Origin: JAGOTP01 sp964415465 | GTDB lineage: Bacteria; Patescibacteriota; Patescibacteriia; 2-12-FULL-60-25 | Assembly (NCBI GenBank): GCA_964415465.1 | Contig: CAYQAL010000010.1 | Coordinates: 1 to 31,382 of the forward strand | Direction: 5' to 3' | Length of the DNA: 31,382 nucleotides | In this document: piece after piece, positions 15,240-23,739 of the stretch | Layout of the letters: the number at the start of each line of letters is the position of its first letter | Numbering within the stretch: the first letter of the stretch is position 1 | Notes under the pieces: model-generated | The model's input: only the letters and a program-made list of their open reading frames with translations | Told to the model about the DNA's origin: nothing | The model's database searches: none | Position numbers and translations under genes: made by a program

Positions 15240-17825
15240 CTAGAAGAACGAATCTGCTGGCTTGGAAGCACTCATGGCCTGCATAGTTGCGTTCTGTCGC
15301 TCTTGCAATTCTGCCTCCACAATTTCACGACGGCGACCGTACTTGTAGCGTGATAATTCCTTGACCATGTTCGCTAATTCTTTACTGGCTGGCATGCGTG
15401 GACGCGTAGGCTTCATGTTGAACGGACGAGATGCTTGGTTATCGATGAGCAGCTTCACGTTAAACGTCAGCGCTTCGATGTTTACCAAGTCGTATTCCGT
15501 AAAAACAGGAGCAAATTCTTTGGCCAAGAATTCTGCGTCCTCCACACCAATACGGTTAATAAACATACTTCCCACGTTACCGAAGATGGCGTCTTTGATC
15601 TTCTTATTCACTTCGTTTCCATCCAACTGGCCCAAGAACTGGTGCGCAATGATGAGGTCCAGCGCGTACTTACGTGCTTCAGACAGAATCGTTGAAACAG
15701 AATCCGTTAAGAAGTTCTGGAACTCGTCGATATACAGATAGAAGTCTTTACGATCTTTTGGATCCATATCCTGACGACCGAAGGCCGCCATCGTGATCTT
15801 CCCCACCAACACCATACCCAAGAGATAGGCGTTCAATTCACCGATCGTACCCTTTGGCAGTTTCAGAATCAGAATCTTCTGGCTATCCATTGCCTCACGC
15901 ACGTTAAACGAACTCTTCTGCTGACCGATGATCGGTCGCATGTAGTCGTTATAGATAAACGGCGTGAGCTTGGACGTGATGTATGGCACCATGTTGGCCA
16001 AACTCGCTTCTCCACCCGCTTTTAAGGCTTCTTTCTGCCAGAAGTCTTTCACCTGTTGCGATTTACACTTTGAGAGTTTGTAGTTACGGAAATCATCGTC
16101 GGCCAGCACTTTCGGAATGTCCATCAGCGTTGAACCAGACTCAACATCTTCCATCATGAGCAAAATCGCATTACGCATGTAGAGCTCGAACATCGGACCA
16201 CCCGTCGATTTCAAATCGTAGAGCTTATCGAAGATCTTCAAAATTTCGTTAATAACGAAGGTCTTTTGCTCTGGATGTGCCGGATCGAACTCAAGCATGT
16301 TAAGCCCGAGTGGACGCTCATAGTCACCCGGATCAAAGAAAATAACGTCGTCGGCACGATGTTTTGGCACGAACTGCAAGGCTTCATCTGCAAAGTCACC
16401 GTTTGGATCGATGATACAGACACCATGCCCCTCTTCGATGTCTTGCTGCGCCATCGCCTTCATCATTTCGGTTTTACCGGTACCAGACTTACCAATTAGA
16501 TACATGTGACGACGACGATCACCCGGCTTGATGCGGACATCGTATCTCTGACCACGATATTCCGAATGACCAAGCAAAATACCCTCCTTCGGGAGATTTG
16601 ATGGCGGCAACGCCTTGCGACTCAAGAGCCAATTGATCTTTGGTGTTTCGGTAGACGGCAGTGGGAAGTGATAGACCGTCGCCATTTCTTCGGAGCTCAA
16701 CGTCATTTTATACTTATCGTCGAAGTGACGATAAATGAAGTGACGCATGAGTGGCGCCTGAAAACGCGGCATGTTTTTTACGAAGCTATTGCCGTATTCG
16801 TAGATATTGAACTGTCCGTAGGCGGCTAAGACATCGTTTAAATAGCGCTGGGCGCGATCTGGCGTCTTGGACGAAGCAATGATGCGCAAGTTCACTTCGA
16901 GACCCGCTTTCGATGCTTTCTCTTCCAACCCCTTCACCATTTCTTGCTCCAGCGGCGAGAGATGGTACGGTTCTTTGTCTTTCTTTTCTCCTCCCGAAGA
17001 CTGCATCATCTTGCTCAGATCCTTTCCAACGGAAGACAGCAAATCCGGCTGCTTTTCCACCGAAGACAGCTTCTTCCCCTGCTGCATGCCACGAGCAATA
17101 CGTAAGCCTTCTTTATTCCAATAACTAGGAGCGCTTCGCACAAGATACTGAATCGCTACTCCTTCCCCCGCTTCGACACGCGACAACGCATTCGTAATTC
17201 CATTCATGGAATCAGACTCCATCTTGCGATAGTTCTTGAGAGAGAAATAGGTTGGACGACGCAAGGTGATGTAGCTTCCAAGCGTAACACTCGTTGGGGA
17301 AAACAAGTTGTAGTCAGGCACCTCATCGATCTGCGCATTCGGATACTGCGCGTGAATCTGCTGTTCGATAAATGAAGCGTAGGAGTTGGGCGAGATAACG
17401 TAGAATGAAATCTTGTCACGATGCGCCACAATTTCGAACCCAAAGACATCGGTACGGCCGTACAACCAGGTCATGAACCCTTTCTGCCCCTTCACCGAAC
17501 CAAGCGTGGAAAAGAGCGTCTCCATTACCCCAATCGCTTCTTGGATCTGCTGTTGCGTTTTATCACCACGGTTATCGTCCGCTCGAAGCTCTTTTGGAAC
17601 GCGAATCAAAAAGACCTTTTTATCAAAGGCGTCTCGATAACGACCGCGACGCAACAAGAAAAAGCGCAGAACATTCAAGAAACCGATAAGGAAGAGAACG
17701 CCCATCACAACCCAAAAACCAGCAATAACGAGCGGCTCGGAGGCGAGATCTCGAAATGAGCTGATGAGGGACGCATCCACCAACGTATCAACCGAAGGTG
17801 TCTGCAAAGGAATTTGAAGGAGCAT
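15240..17825 (-). CDS. VirB4/TraG/HerA-like ATPase, membrane-anchored
   Basis: An 861-residue ATPase of the type often annotated as a type IV secretion DNA-binding or VirB4-like protein. A membrane helix lies at about 32-57. A 370-residue N-terminal region follows, then the motor domain with Walker A IGKSGTGKT (444-452), DPNGDFAD (473-480) and Walker B YLYIDEFQNF (696-705). A Q-rich low-complexity tail ends the protein. No other conjugation or secretion gene (relaxase, VirB6/8/9/10) is in the window. This stand-alone arrangement recurs in Patescibacteria as I recall, and may concern DNA or protein translocation or type IV pilus-related uptake; the role is not settled by sequence. The 181-residue gene is 14 nt upstream. 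Confidence 0.85.
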   Translation of the reverse strand: MLLQIPLQTPSVDTLVDASLISSFRDLASEPLVIAGFWVVMGVLFLIGFLNVLRFFLLRRGRYRDAFDKKVFLIRVPKELRADDNRGDKTQQQIQEAIGVMETLFSTLGSVKGQKGFMTWLYGRTDVFGFEIVAHRDKISFYVISPNSYASFIEQQIHAQYPNAQIDEVPDYNLFSPTSVTLGSYITLRRPTYFSLKNYRKMESDSMNGITNALSRVEAGEGVAIQYLVRSAPSYWNKEGLRIARGMQQGKKLSSVEKQPDLLSSVGKDLSKMMQSSGGEKKDKEPYHLSPLEQEMVKGLEEKASKAGLEVNLRIIASSKTPDRAQRYLNDVLAAYGQFNIYEYGNSFVKNMPRFQAPLMRHFIYRHFDDKYKMTLSSEEMATVYHFPLPSTETPKINWLLSRKALPPSNLPKEGILLGHSEYRGQRYDVRIKPGDRRRHMYLIGKSGTGKTEMMKAMAQQDIEEGHGVCIIDPNGDFADEALQFVPKHRADDVIFFDPGDYERPLGLNMLEFDPAHPEQKTFVINEILKIFDKLYDLKSTGGPMFELYMRNAILLMMEDVESGSTLMDIPKVLADDDFRNYKLSKCKSQQVKDFWQKEALKAGGEASLANMVPYITSKLTPFIYNDYMRPIIGQQKSSFNVREAMDSQKILILKLPKGTIGELNAYLLGMVLVGKITMAAFGRQDMDPKDRKDFYLYIDEFQNFLTDSVSTILSEARKYALDLIIAHQFLGQLDGNEVNKKIKDAIFGNVGSMFINRIGVEDAEFLAKEFAPVFTEYDLVNIEALTFNVKLLIDNQASRPFNMKPTRPRMPASKELANMVKELSRYKYGRRREIVEAELQERQNATMQAMSASKPADSFF

Positions 17826-17839
17826 GGGAAAGATCAGAG

Positions 17840-18385
17840 TTAGGCCGGGGCCGCTTCGTGGCGAAGTCGTTCGAGCTCAAGAATGCGATCGGTTTTAATC
17901 TTGGCTTCTTTTTCAAGGAAAAATTTGTTGATCCCAGGAATAGCCGTGAGCCATTCCTTTAACATGCTGAGTACACGCTTCACTTCGACTTTGTAGTGAC
18001 GAACCATGTCGGCGACGATCGTACCAATTTCTTTGCCCTTTTGGAGGAAGCGCTGCTTCGCCTCTTCCGGCATCGTTACAATCGCCTCTTCAAGCCCGTC
18101 TTCGAGAATCTTTTGTACATCTTCACTCACCTTGTCCGGTGGGACGGCGATCGCGGCTGGAGCAGGGGCTGCCACAGCCTGGTCGGCTGGCGGCTCTTGA
18201 GCCATGACTTGCACGGCTGGCTGTGTCTGAACCGCTTCCGACTCAAGCTTCGTTTCAGCGAAGACTTTTTGCTCAATCGCTGGAAGAGGCGCCTGAGCCT
18301 GCTGCGCTTCAGGGGTCAGTGAAACCGGCGCCTGCTCAGGCGCCTTCGGCGTTTCGTTTGAAGAGGACAAAAAACCGCTATCCAT
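17840..18385 (-). CDS. Hypothetical Pro/Ala/Gln-rich protein upstream of the VirB4-like ATPase
   Basis: A 181-residue protein in two parts. Residues 1-85 are low complexity, rich in Pro, Ala, Gln and Glu, and probably disordered. Residues about 86-178 are predicted helical and charged, with KVSEDVQKILEDGLEEAIVT and then GKEIGTIVADMVRHYKVEVK and a WLTAIPGINKFFLEKEAKIK segment. No signal peptide or clear membrane helix. The gene ends 14 nt before the VirB4-like ATPase gene on the same strand, so the two are probably co-expressed and may act together. I do not recognise the family. Confidence 0.8.
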   Translation of the reverse strand: MDSGFLSSSNETPKAPEQAPVSLTPEAQQAQAPLPAIEQKVFAETKLESEAVQTQPAVQVMAQEPPADQAVAAPAPAAIAVPPDKVSEDVQKILEDGLEEAIVTMPEEAKQRFLQKGKEIGTIVADMVRHYKVEVKRVLSMLKEWLTAIPGINKFFLEKEAKIKTDRILELERLRHEAAPA

Positions 18386-18406
18386 GGCGACAGGATACCA
18401 CAGCAG

Positions 18407-19804
18407 CTAGAGCTTTCGAAGACTACTTCCGGTGGCGCCATCCTCAACCAACCAGCCATTTACTTTTAATTCGTCGCGCAAGCGGTCCGACTCTGCCCAA
18501 TTTTTGGAAGCACGAGCGGCGAGACGAGCTTCAGAGAGCGCTTGAATCTCGGCAGGGATTACTTCGTTAGACGATTGCCAATCTTCTACGCCAAGGCCGA
18601 GAACACGGTCCATTTCGCGCAATGTTGAGTAGACAGTGGGCGCTTCCGCATCCGACGGAGAGGTACGCAATAATCCATGCACTAAGGCGAGTGCTTTTGG
18701 CGTATTTAGATCTTCTGCGATAGCAGCGCGGAAATCAGAAAGAACCGTTTCATCGGGCACACCTTGATTTCCAGTCTGTGCCTTTTTGTAATCCACTACC
18801 CAGCGCTGAATCTTCCGGAGCGCGTTCTGCGCCCCCTCAAGCGCTTCCCACGTAAAGTTAATCTTCGAGCGATAATGGGCTCCCAAGCAGAAATAGCGGT
18901 ACGCTACGGGATCAAACCCACGATCTGTGATGTCTTGCAGTGTATAGCCATTCCCAAGTGATTTCGACATCTTCTGCCCATCGACGGTAATAAACTCGCT
19001 ATGCAGCCAATAGTTGGCGAGCGCTGTATCATAGGCCGCTTCGGATTGAGCGATTTCATTCTCGTGATGAACCGGAATGTGGTCCACGCCGCCACAGTGG
19101 ATATCAAAGGGCTGGCCGAGATACTTCGCCGCCATAGCCGAACATTCGATATGCCACCCAGGGCATCCCTTTCCCCACGGACTCTCCCACTCCATCTGCC
19201 ACTTCACTCCAACCGGGGTAAATTTCCAAAGCGCAAAGTCGGTTGGATTACGCTTTTCTTCATTCACTTCAACACGTGCGCCCGCCTCTTTCTCACTTAA
19301 CTTCTGGCCACTCAACTTTCCATAGTCTGGAAATTTTGCCGTATCAAAGTACATCCCGTCAGATGTTTTGTAGGCAAAGCCTTTTTCTTCGAGAACTTTT
19401 ACGATCTCAATCTGTTCTTGAATATGATCCGTCGCACGCGGCAACATGTCAGGCATCAACATCCCTACTGCCTTAATATCCTTCAAAAACCACTCCTCAT
19501 ATTCACGAGCAATTTCCCAGGCCGTCTTTCCTGTTCGGCGCGAACCTTTCTCCATCTTGTCCTCTCCCTCATCGCCATCACTGACGAGATGGCCAACATC
19601 TGTGATGTTCATCACGTGCGTTACGTTGTAGCCCAAAAAAAGCAGCGTACGACGAAGCACATCTTCAAACAGGAAACAGCGCAAGTTTCCAATGTGCCCC
19701 CGGTCATAGACCGTAAGGCCACAGGTATACATTCCCGCCCTCCCCTCTTCGATCGGGATAAATGGCTCAAGCTTACGATGAAGCGTATTCCAAAGATGAA
19801 GCAT
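18407..19804 (-). CDS. cysS: Cysteinyl-tRNA synthetase
   Basis: The class I synthetase that charges tRNA-Cys. The 465-residue protein has the HIGH-type signature HIGN at 37-40 and KMSKS at 278-282. Zinc ligands used for cysteine discrimination are present: Cys28 (TCGLTVYD), Cys221, His246 and Glu250, all with the spacing of the E. coli enzyme shifted by a constant 12 residues after the first. Length is typical (about 460). The C-terminal anticodon-binding part is present and ends VEDGATGSSLRKL. The ATG at 19804 lies 54 nt after the stop of the DUF5667-like gene. Assignment is certain. Confidence 0.98.
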   Translation of the reverse strand: MLHLWNTLHRKLEPFIPIEEGRAGMYTCGLTVYDRGHIGNLRCFLFEDVLRRTLLFLGYNVTHVMNITDVGHLVSDGDEGEDKMEKGSRRTGKTAWEIAREYEEWFLKDIKAVGMLMPDMLPRATDHIQEQIEIVKVLEEKGFAYKTSDGMYFDTAKFPDYGKLSGQKLSEKEAGARVEVNEEKRNPTDFALWKFTPVGVKWQMEWESPWGKGCPGWHIECSAMAAKYLGQPFDIHCGGVDHIPVHHENEIAQSEAAYDTALANYWLHSEFITVDGQKMSKSLGNGYTLQDITDRGFDPVAYRYFCLGAHYRSKINFTWEALEGAQNALRKIQRWVVDYKKAQTGNQGVPDETVLSDFRAAIAEDLNTPKALALVHGLLRTSPSDAEAPTVYSTLREMDRVLGLGVEDWQSSNEVIPAEIQALSEARLAARASKNWAESDRLRDELKVNGWLVEDGATGSSLRKL

Positions 19805-19858
19805 GAACCGAAGCGTAGCGAATCGAGGCCGTTCCGGCTAGAGAGTCTTTGTTCGTCA

Positions 19859-20551
19859 CTAGCGCCCTCGCTCTGTTCGAGTCCGCTGACGATCGCGTGC
19901 TGTTTCCTGCTGTTTTTGCCGTTCTTGTGTGCGTTTTTCTAAATGACTTCGACGCTGTTCAAGTAATACCTGACGCTCGTGTTGCTTCTGCTCACGAACT
20001 TGGGTCTGCGGAAGGCGAAATCGGCTCTGTAAACGCTCCTCCGCCTTCTTCCGCGCCTCTTCTTGCCGCTCCTCACGCTTCTCTGCCTGTTCCACTTTCT
20101 TTTCTTGCTGCGCTTTCTTCAACACTGATTTCGTTGTTGTTGTAACACCTGCTCCAATATATTTTTTCAATGGTGCCGGAACAGGACGCTTCAGCTCAGT
20201 CAGCTTTTCAACTTCTTTTGCACGGCGCACCTCCAGCTTTTTCTCCACTTTTTCTTTTTGAACCGGCGTTACGGCCAGCGCCACTTCCACCTGCTCAATA
20301 GCTTCACGCACAGGATACAGCACTGTGTTTGGCAAAACCGCTTCTGACGCGTATGCGTACGAACTTACACCAACGCACAAGACCAAGACGGCGGCCATGA
20401 CTCCGGAGAACACTCGCACCCAAGAACTAACCGCGCGAACATCTTCAAATGCATCGTGCTGTCTCAAATATGCCTCAATCTCTCTCCGTTCACTCGAACG
20501 GGGAGTTGCGCGTTGCCGTATACGGCGGAGAGAGAGCCACAGGCGAACCAT
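19859..20551 (-). CDS. DUF5667-like membrane-anchored protein following the sigma factor
   Basis: A 230-residue protein with a cytoplasmic N-terminus of about 45 residues, one membrane helix near 48-68, and a DUF5667-like extracytoplasmic segment containing VLPNTVLYPVREAIEQVEVA (about 73-92). From about 100 to the end it is a highly charged Lys/Glu/Arg/Gln-rich helix, likely a long coiled coil. DUF5667 proteins are commonly encoded next to ECF sigma factors and may act as their anti-sigma regulators; the N-terminus (about 1-45) would be the sigma-contacting part. The start codon follows the sigma gene stop after 1 nt, so the two are translationally coupled. Confidence 0.8.
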   Translation of the reverse strand: MVRLWLSLRRIRQRATPRSSERREIEAYLRQHDAFEDVRAVSSWVRVFSGVMAAVLVLCVGVSSYAYASEAVLPNTVLYPVREAIEQVEVALAVTPVQKEKVEKKLEVRRAKEVEKLTELKRPVPAPLKKYIGAGVTTTTKSVLKKAQQEKKVEQAEKREERQEEARKKAEERLQSRFRLPQTQVREQKQHERQVLLEQRRSHLEKRTQERQKQQETARDRQRTRTERGR

Positions 20552-20552
20552 A

Positions 20553-21050
20553 TTAAAAGGGTGATTTCAATAATTTCTGAAGTCGTTTGAGTGAGCGCAT
20601 GGCTTGAATCCGGAGAGCGCCGGCTGTTTTACCGCAAGACTTGGCAAGCTCTTCAAAACTCCAGCCTTCGAGATACTTCTGACGGATAAGCTCAGCTTCT
20701 TCTTCCGGTAGCTGTTCGAGCGCCGTAACAAGCGCTCGTTCCTGTTCATTCGCTTCATGCGGGTCGAAATAACTCACCTGAAGCGAGGATTGCCCTTCAA
20801 TCTCGTCTAACGACGCAGTTTCTTTCTGAAGAGCGTAAGCGTTATACACATGATTGCGAGCGATCGTGAAAATCCAGGCTCGCGCTCCTCGCTCTGGCTC
20901 ATAGCGCTCAAACGCTTGAAACGCTTTGAGGAAGATCTCTTGCGTCAGGTCTTTTGCACGCTCACGATCTTGTCCCACGCGAAACAGCACAAATCGAAAC
21001 ACATGGTCGACATGCGTGTGATAGAAGGCCTCAAAGTGCCGACGATCCAT
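20553..21050 (-). CDS. RNA polymerase sigma factor, sigma-70 family, ECF type
   Basis: A two-domain sigma factor. Region 2 includes HVDHVFRFVLFRVGQDRERA, DLTQEIFLKAFQAFERYE and RAWIFTIARNHVYNAYA; region 4 includes LEQLPEEEAELIRQKYLEGW followed by SFEELAKSCGKTAGALRIQA and an ALRIQAMRSLKRLQKLL recognition helix. Regions 1 and 3 are absent, which defines the extracytoplasmic-function group. The longest frame starts with TTG at 21086 (177 residues); the ATG at 21050 gives 165 residues and keeps all of region 2, so I use it. The DUF5667-like gene follows 1 nt downstream and may encode its regulator. Target promoters are unknown. Confidence 0.9.
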   Translation of the reverse strand: MDRRHFEAFYHTHVDHVFRFVLFRVGQDRERAKDLTQEIFLKAFQAFERYEPERGARAWIFTIARNHVYNAYALQKETASLDEIEGQSSLQVSYFDPHEANEQERALVTALEQLPEEEAELIRQKYLEGWSFEELAKSCGKTAGALRIQAMRSLKRLQKLLKSPF

Positions 21051-21103
21051 GCTGTTTTCACTACTAGATACAGGTTTTTCCGTCAAACTGTTACAACCGG
21101 AGC

Positions 21104-21640
21104 TTATTCTTCTGAAAAATCCATTTCAGGCGGTTTTCCTAGGGTTGCAAGACCGACAATCGGCGCAATAAACCAGATAGAACGCGCTATGTCATGCAAA
21201 AAAACGACACGGAACGACGTCGGAAGACCGGCAATAAAGGTTGAAGGCAGCAAAAAGAGCATCGCGCTCGCCAGAAAACCGATTTCAAGCAGACCGAAAA
21301 TCCCCGCATGCAGCCAATGGCCACGATCACGAATCAAGTTTTTCAACGCCGCTGAACGCCAGAGAATTAAAAACAGGATTACAAACAACCCGAGAAACCA
21401 ACCAACCTGCAGCGCCGGTACCCGACCAAACCCCAGCCCCTGACTGATACGGGCGATCACTGGCGCATTCGTCACGACACAAAACGCCATGTAGAGCGAC
21501 AGCAAAATAATGACCGCTCGATCGCGACCAATTACAAATCCATACGCAAATCCCAATAGTGCCGCCACGACCAAGAACAATCCATCCGCAGGAATATGAA
21601 GATTGCCAATGACGAAGGGCGTCGCAAAAGGAGCAAACAT
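21104..21640 (-). CDS. Polytopic membrane protein, unknown
   Basis: A 178-residue very hydrophobic protein with about five membrane segments (roughly 15-38, 42-62, 78-97, 110-132 and 148-168). The start IGNLHIPADGLFLVVAALLG has some likeness to the first helix of Lgt (prolipoprotein diacylglyceryl transferase), but the Lgt H-G and R-x-x-N catalytic motifs are not visible, so I leave it unnamed. It lies 18 nt from the longest sigma frame, 34 nt after the 172-residue gene, and on the same strand as both. It may be the last gene of the hrcA operon or the first gene of the next series. Confidence 0.75.
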   Translation of the reverse strand: MFAPFATPFVIGNLHIPADGLFLVVAALLGFAYGFVIGRDRAVIILLSLYMAFCVVTNAPVIARISQGLGFGRVPALQVGWFLGLFVILFLILWRSAALKNLIRDRGHWLHAGIFGLLEIGFLASAMLFLLPSTFIAGLPTSFRVVFLHDIARSIWFIAPIVGLATLGKPPEMDFSEE

Positions 21641-21673
21641 CGCTCCAAGTATAAAACGAAACCGACTTTTTCA

Positions 21674-22192
21674 CTACCAAAGCGTCGTTGGTTTTTCGCC
21701 GGCACGAGATCGCACAAAATAATTCATCAGCCGCTCTTTATACTGGGCTTTCGCTGGTTCAGAAGCGAGAATAAGTTCAATAATGTCATTCAACAGCTTC
21801 TCAACTCGATCCTCCATCTGGTACAGAAGCTTTTGTGTGTCCCCTACCGATGTAGGATGTTCACGCCGAAACATACCATCCTGACCACGGAAATAGCCGA
21901 CACAATTTACAAGACTAATCAGCGCAGGCATTTGATGAATCACCGTATCGACTCCCTGCGTCTGCGCCTCGAGCTTCATACGCAAACACTCGTTCTCAAC
22001 CAATGTGAAGAACGATTGAGCAAAAGCCAAGTATTCAGCCGAGGCGAGAACCGCTTGAAACTCTTCCGTCACCTTAGGTGGAGCACCTTCGAATGTTCGC
22101 GCAATCCCCGCTGCACCGAAATGCGTCGCCAATAATCGATAAAAAGTGAAATCACGTGAACGAGTAGGGCTAGGAAAGGGCGAAAGAGACAT
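21674..22192 (-). CDS. Hypothetical helical protein after dnaJ
   Basis: A 172-residue protein, apparently all helical and soluble, with moderately hydrophobic helices such as EEFQAVLASAEYLAFAQSFF (about 43-62) and QKLLYQMEDRVEKLLNDIIE (about 120-139). I do not recognise the family. The start lies 16 nt after the dnaJ stop on the same strand, so it is probably transcribed with the chaperone operon. Whether it has a chaperone-related role is not shown by the sequence. Confidence 0.75.
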   Translation of the reverse strand: MSLSPFPSPTRSRDFTFYRLLATHFGAAGIARTFEGAPPKVTEEFQAVLASAEYLAFAQSFFTLVENECLRMKLEAQTQGVDTVIHQMPALISLVNCVGYFRGQDGMFRREHPTSVGDTQKLLYQMEDRVEKLLNDIIELILASEPAKAQYKERLMNYFVRSRAGEKPTTLW

Positions 22193-22207
22193 AGGTCTAT
22201 ATACGAA

Positions 22208-23311
22208 TTAAAGATCGGTTGCTTTTAGCTTTTCCAATAGATCACGCTGTTCTCTCGTGAGCTTCTTTGGAACATGCGGAAAAACGTGAACAATATGACT
22301 GCCGCGACCAGACGAGCGCAAGAATGGAATCCCCTGATTGCGTAAGGTGAATTGCGTACCTGGCTGCGTCCCTTCTGGAATCTTGAGCGTCGTTTTTCCT
22401 TGAAGCGTTTCCACCTCAATCTCACCACCGAGCGTTAACAAACTAAATGGAACCTCCTGTTTGGCGTGTACATCATTCCCCTCTCGCTGGAACCGCGGAT
22501 CTTCTTGAACATGGACACGGACATAGAGGTCACCCGGGCGAGCACCATGTGCCGCCGCCTCACCTTCACCAGCAACCTTTAAGATTTCACCCGAAGCGAT
22601 GCCAGCTGGAATATCAAGCTGCAACTCTTGTTCACGACGTTCGATGCCAGCACCTTTACAAGCTTTGCACTGCTCACTCCACGTTTGACCGCGACCCGCA
22701 CATCTTGGACAGGTGACCGCCGTCTGAATTGTTCCAAACATCGTACGCTGAGCCTGACGAACCTGGCCTTGGCCATTACAGTCTTTACACTTGTCGGCTT
22801 TGGCAGAGGCGGGATGACCTTCACCTTTACATTCACGACACACGGACGGCTTGTAGAGCTTCACAGAACGACGGGCACCAAACGCCGCGTCACGGAACTC
22901 AATCCGGACATCCACTTCAATATCTTTTCCACGCGCTTGGCGACCACCTCCCCCACCGGCGCGGAACCCAAACATCTCGCCGAGCACATCGCCGAGATCA
23001 CCCAAGTCCTGACCTTGAAAACCACTGAAATCAAACCCACCAAACCCTCCACCGAATCCGCCGAACCCACCCATATCAGGACCAGCGCCGCCGCCTTGCT
23101 CGAAGGCGGCTGAACCAAACTGATCGTACGTCTGACGCTTCTTGGCATCGCCTAAGACTTGATACGCCTCATTTACTTCTTTGAAACGCGTATCATCACC
23201 GCCGCTTTTGTCGGGGTGATGTTGATGTGCGAGTTTGCGATAGGCTTTTTTGATTTCGTCGTCGGATGCGCCTTTCGCAACGCCTAAAATGGAATAGTAG
23301 TCTTTAGCCAT
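22208..23311 (-). CDS. dnaJ: Chaperone protein DnaJ (Hsp40, type I)
   Basis: Co-chaperone that delivers substrates to DnaK and stimulates its ATPase. The 367-residue protein has the J domain with the HPD motif at 32-34, a Gly/Phe-rich region at about 73-125, four CxxCxGxG zinc-finger repeats (cysteine pairs at 158/161, 175/178, 201/204 and 215/218) and two C-terminal substrate domains. This is the complete type I architecture. It follows the DUF3467 gene by 11 nt and belongs to the hrcA-headed operon. Confidence 0.98.
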   Translation of the reverse strand: MAKDYYSILGVAKGASDDEIKKAYRKLAHQHHPDKSGGDDTRFKEVNEAYQVLGDAKKRQTYDQFGSAAFEQGGGAGPDMGGFGGFGGGFGGFDFSGFQGQDLGDLGDVLGEMFGFRAGGGGGRQARGKDIEVDVRIEFRDAAFGARRSVKLYKPSVCRECKGEGHPASAKADKCKDCNGQGQVRQAQRTMFGTIQTAVTCPRCAGRGQTWSEQCKACKGAGIERREQELQLDIPAGIASGEILKVAGEGEAAAHGARPGDLYVRVHVQEDPRFQREGNDVHAKQEVPFSLLTLGGEIEVETLQGKTTLKIPEGTQPGTQFTLRNQGIPFLRSSGRGSHIVHVFPHVPKKLTREQRDLLEKLKATDL

Positions 23312-23322
23312 GACAAGAAAAG

Positions 23323-23580
23323 TTAACTTCCGGAGAGAAGCTTCGGTTCATCAGCCTCTTGAATTGCCCCGTGATGCTGTTCGTAGAGCGACACATTCTC
23401 GGCGAGCGCACGAAGGATGCGCTTCATGTGACGTGGACTCACAACCAAGCGCGAGACAAGCTCGCCGGCAGGTGGAAACGCCGAGATGAAATCTAACACG
23501 AACTCTTCGGGAGTGTGGGCGACTTGCATCTGGTTGGCGTACTTGCCGGAGAGGGTGCCTTCGGGCGCTTGAATGTTCAT
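23323..23580 (-). CDS. DUF3467 family protein
   Basis: An 85-residue protein with the DUF3467 pattern: APEGTLSGKYANQMQVAHTP at 5-24, EEFVLDFISAFPP next, then LVSRLVVSPRHMKRILRALA at 41-60 and a short polar tail. The family is small, soluble and of unknown function, and members often occur in stress or proteolysis contexts in bacteria and archaea. Here it is inserted between dnaK and dnaJ, with dnaJ starting 11 nt downstream, so it is expected to be produced with the chaperones. The start at 23580 sits 12 nt from the hairpin element copy 2. Confidence 0.85.
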   Translation of the reverse strand: MNIQAPEGTLSGKYANQMQVAHTPEEFVLDFISAFPPAGELVSRLVVSPRHMKRILRALAENVSLYEQHHGAIQEADEPKLLSGS

Positions 23581-23592
23581 AGATGTGGAAGG

Positions 23593-23732
23593 TACTACGC
23601 TGGTGATACCGAGCTCTCACTCCCTGCGCAACTCGCGCTGTGGAGCCAAAGCGTCTGGTTTGCATCGTTCGCTCCGCTCACTGTAGCTCAGACAGTGCTC
23701 GGTCGATCGAGCTCAGTATCACCAGCTTCGTA
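23593..23732. repeat. Dispersed hairpin element, copy 2
   Basis: Imperfect 24-nt inverted arms (23593-23616 and 23709-23732, 21 of 24 positions pair) enclose the same 76-nt core (23625-23700) as copy 1 at 14370-14445. The first 35 nt of the core are identical between copies and 8 later positions differ. The arms are unrelated to those of copy 1. It begins 8 nt after the dnaK stop in the direction of transcription and ends 12 nt before the DUF3467 gene, so it divides the chaperone operon and may attenuate transcription or protect the dnaK mRNA 3' end. Confidence 0.9.
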
Positions 23733-23739
23733 TCCTTAT

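Noticed and set aside
21104..21640. Prolipoprotein diacylglyceryl transferase
   Set aside because: Hydrophobic start is similar, but the protein is too short and lacks the Lgt catalytic motifs.
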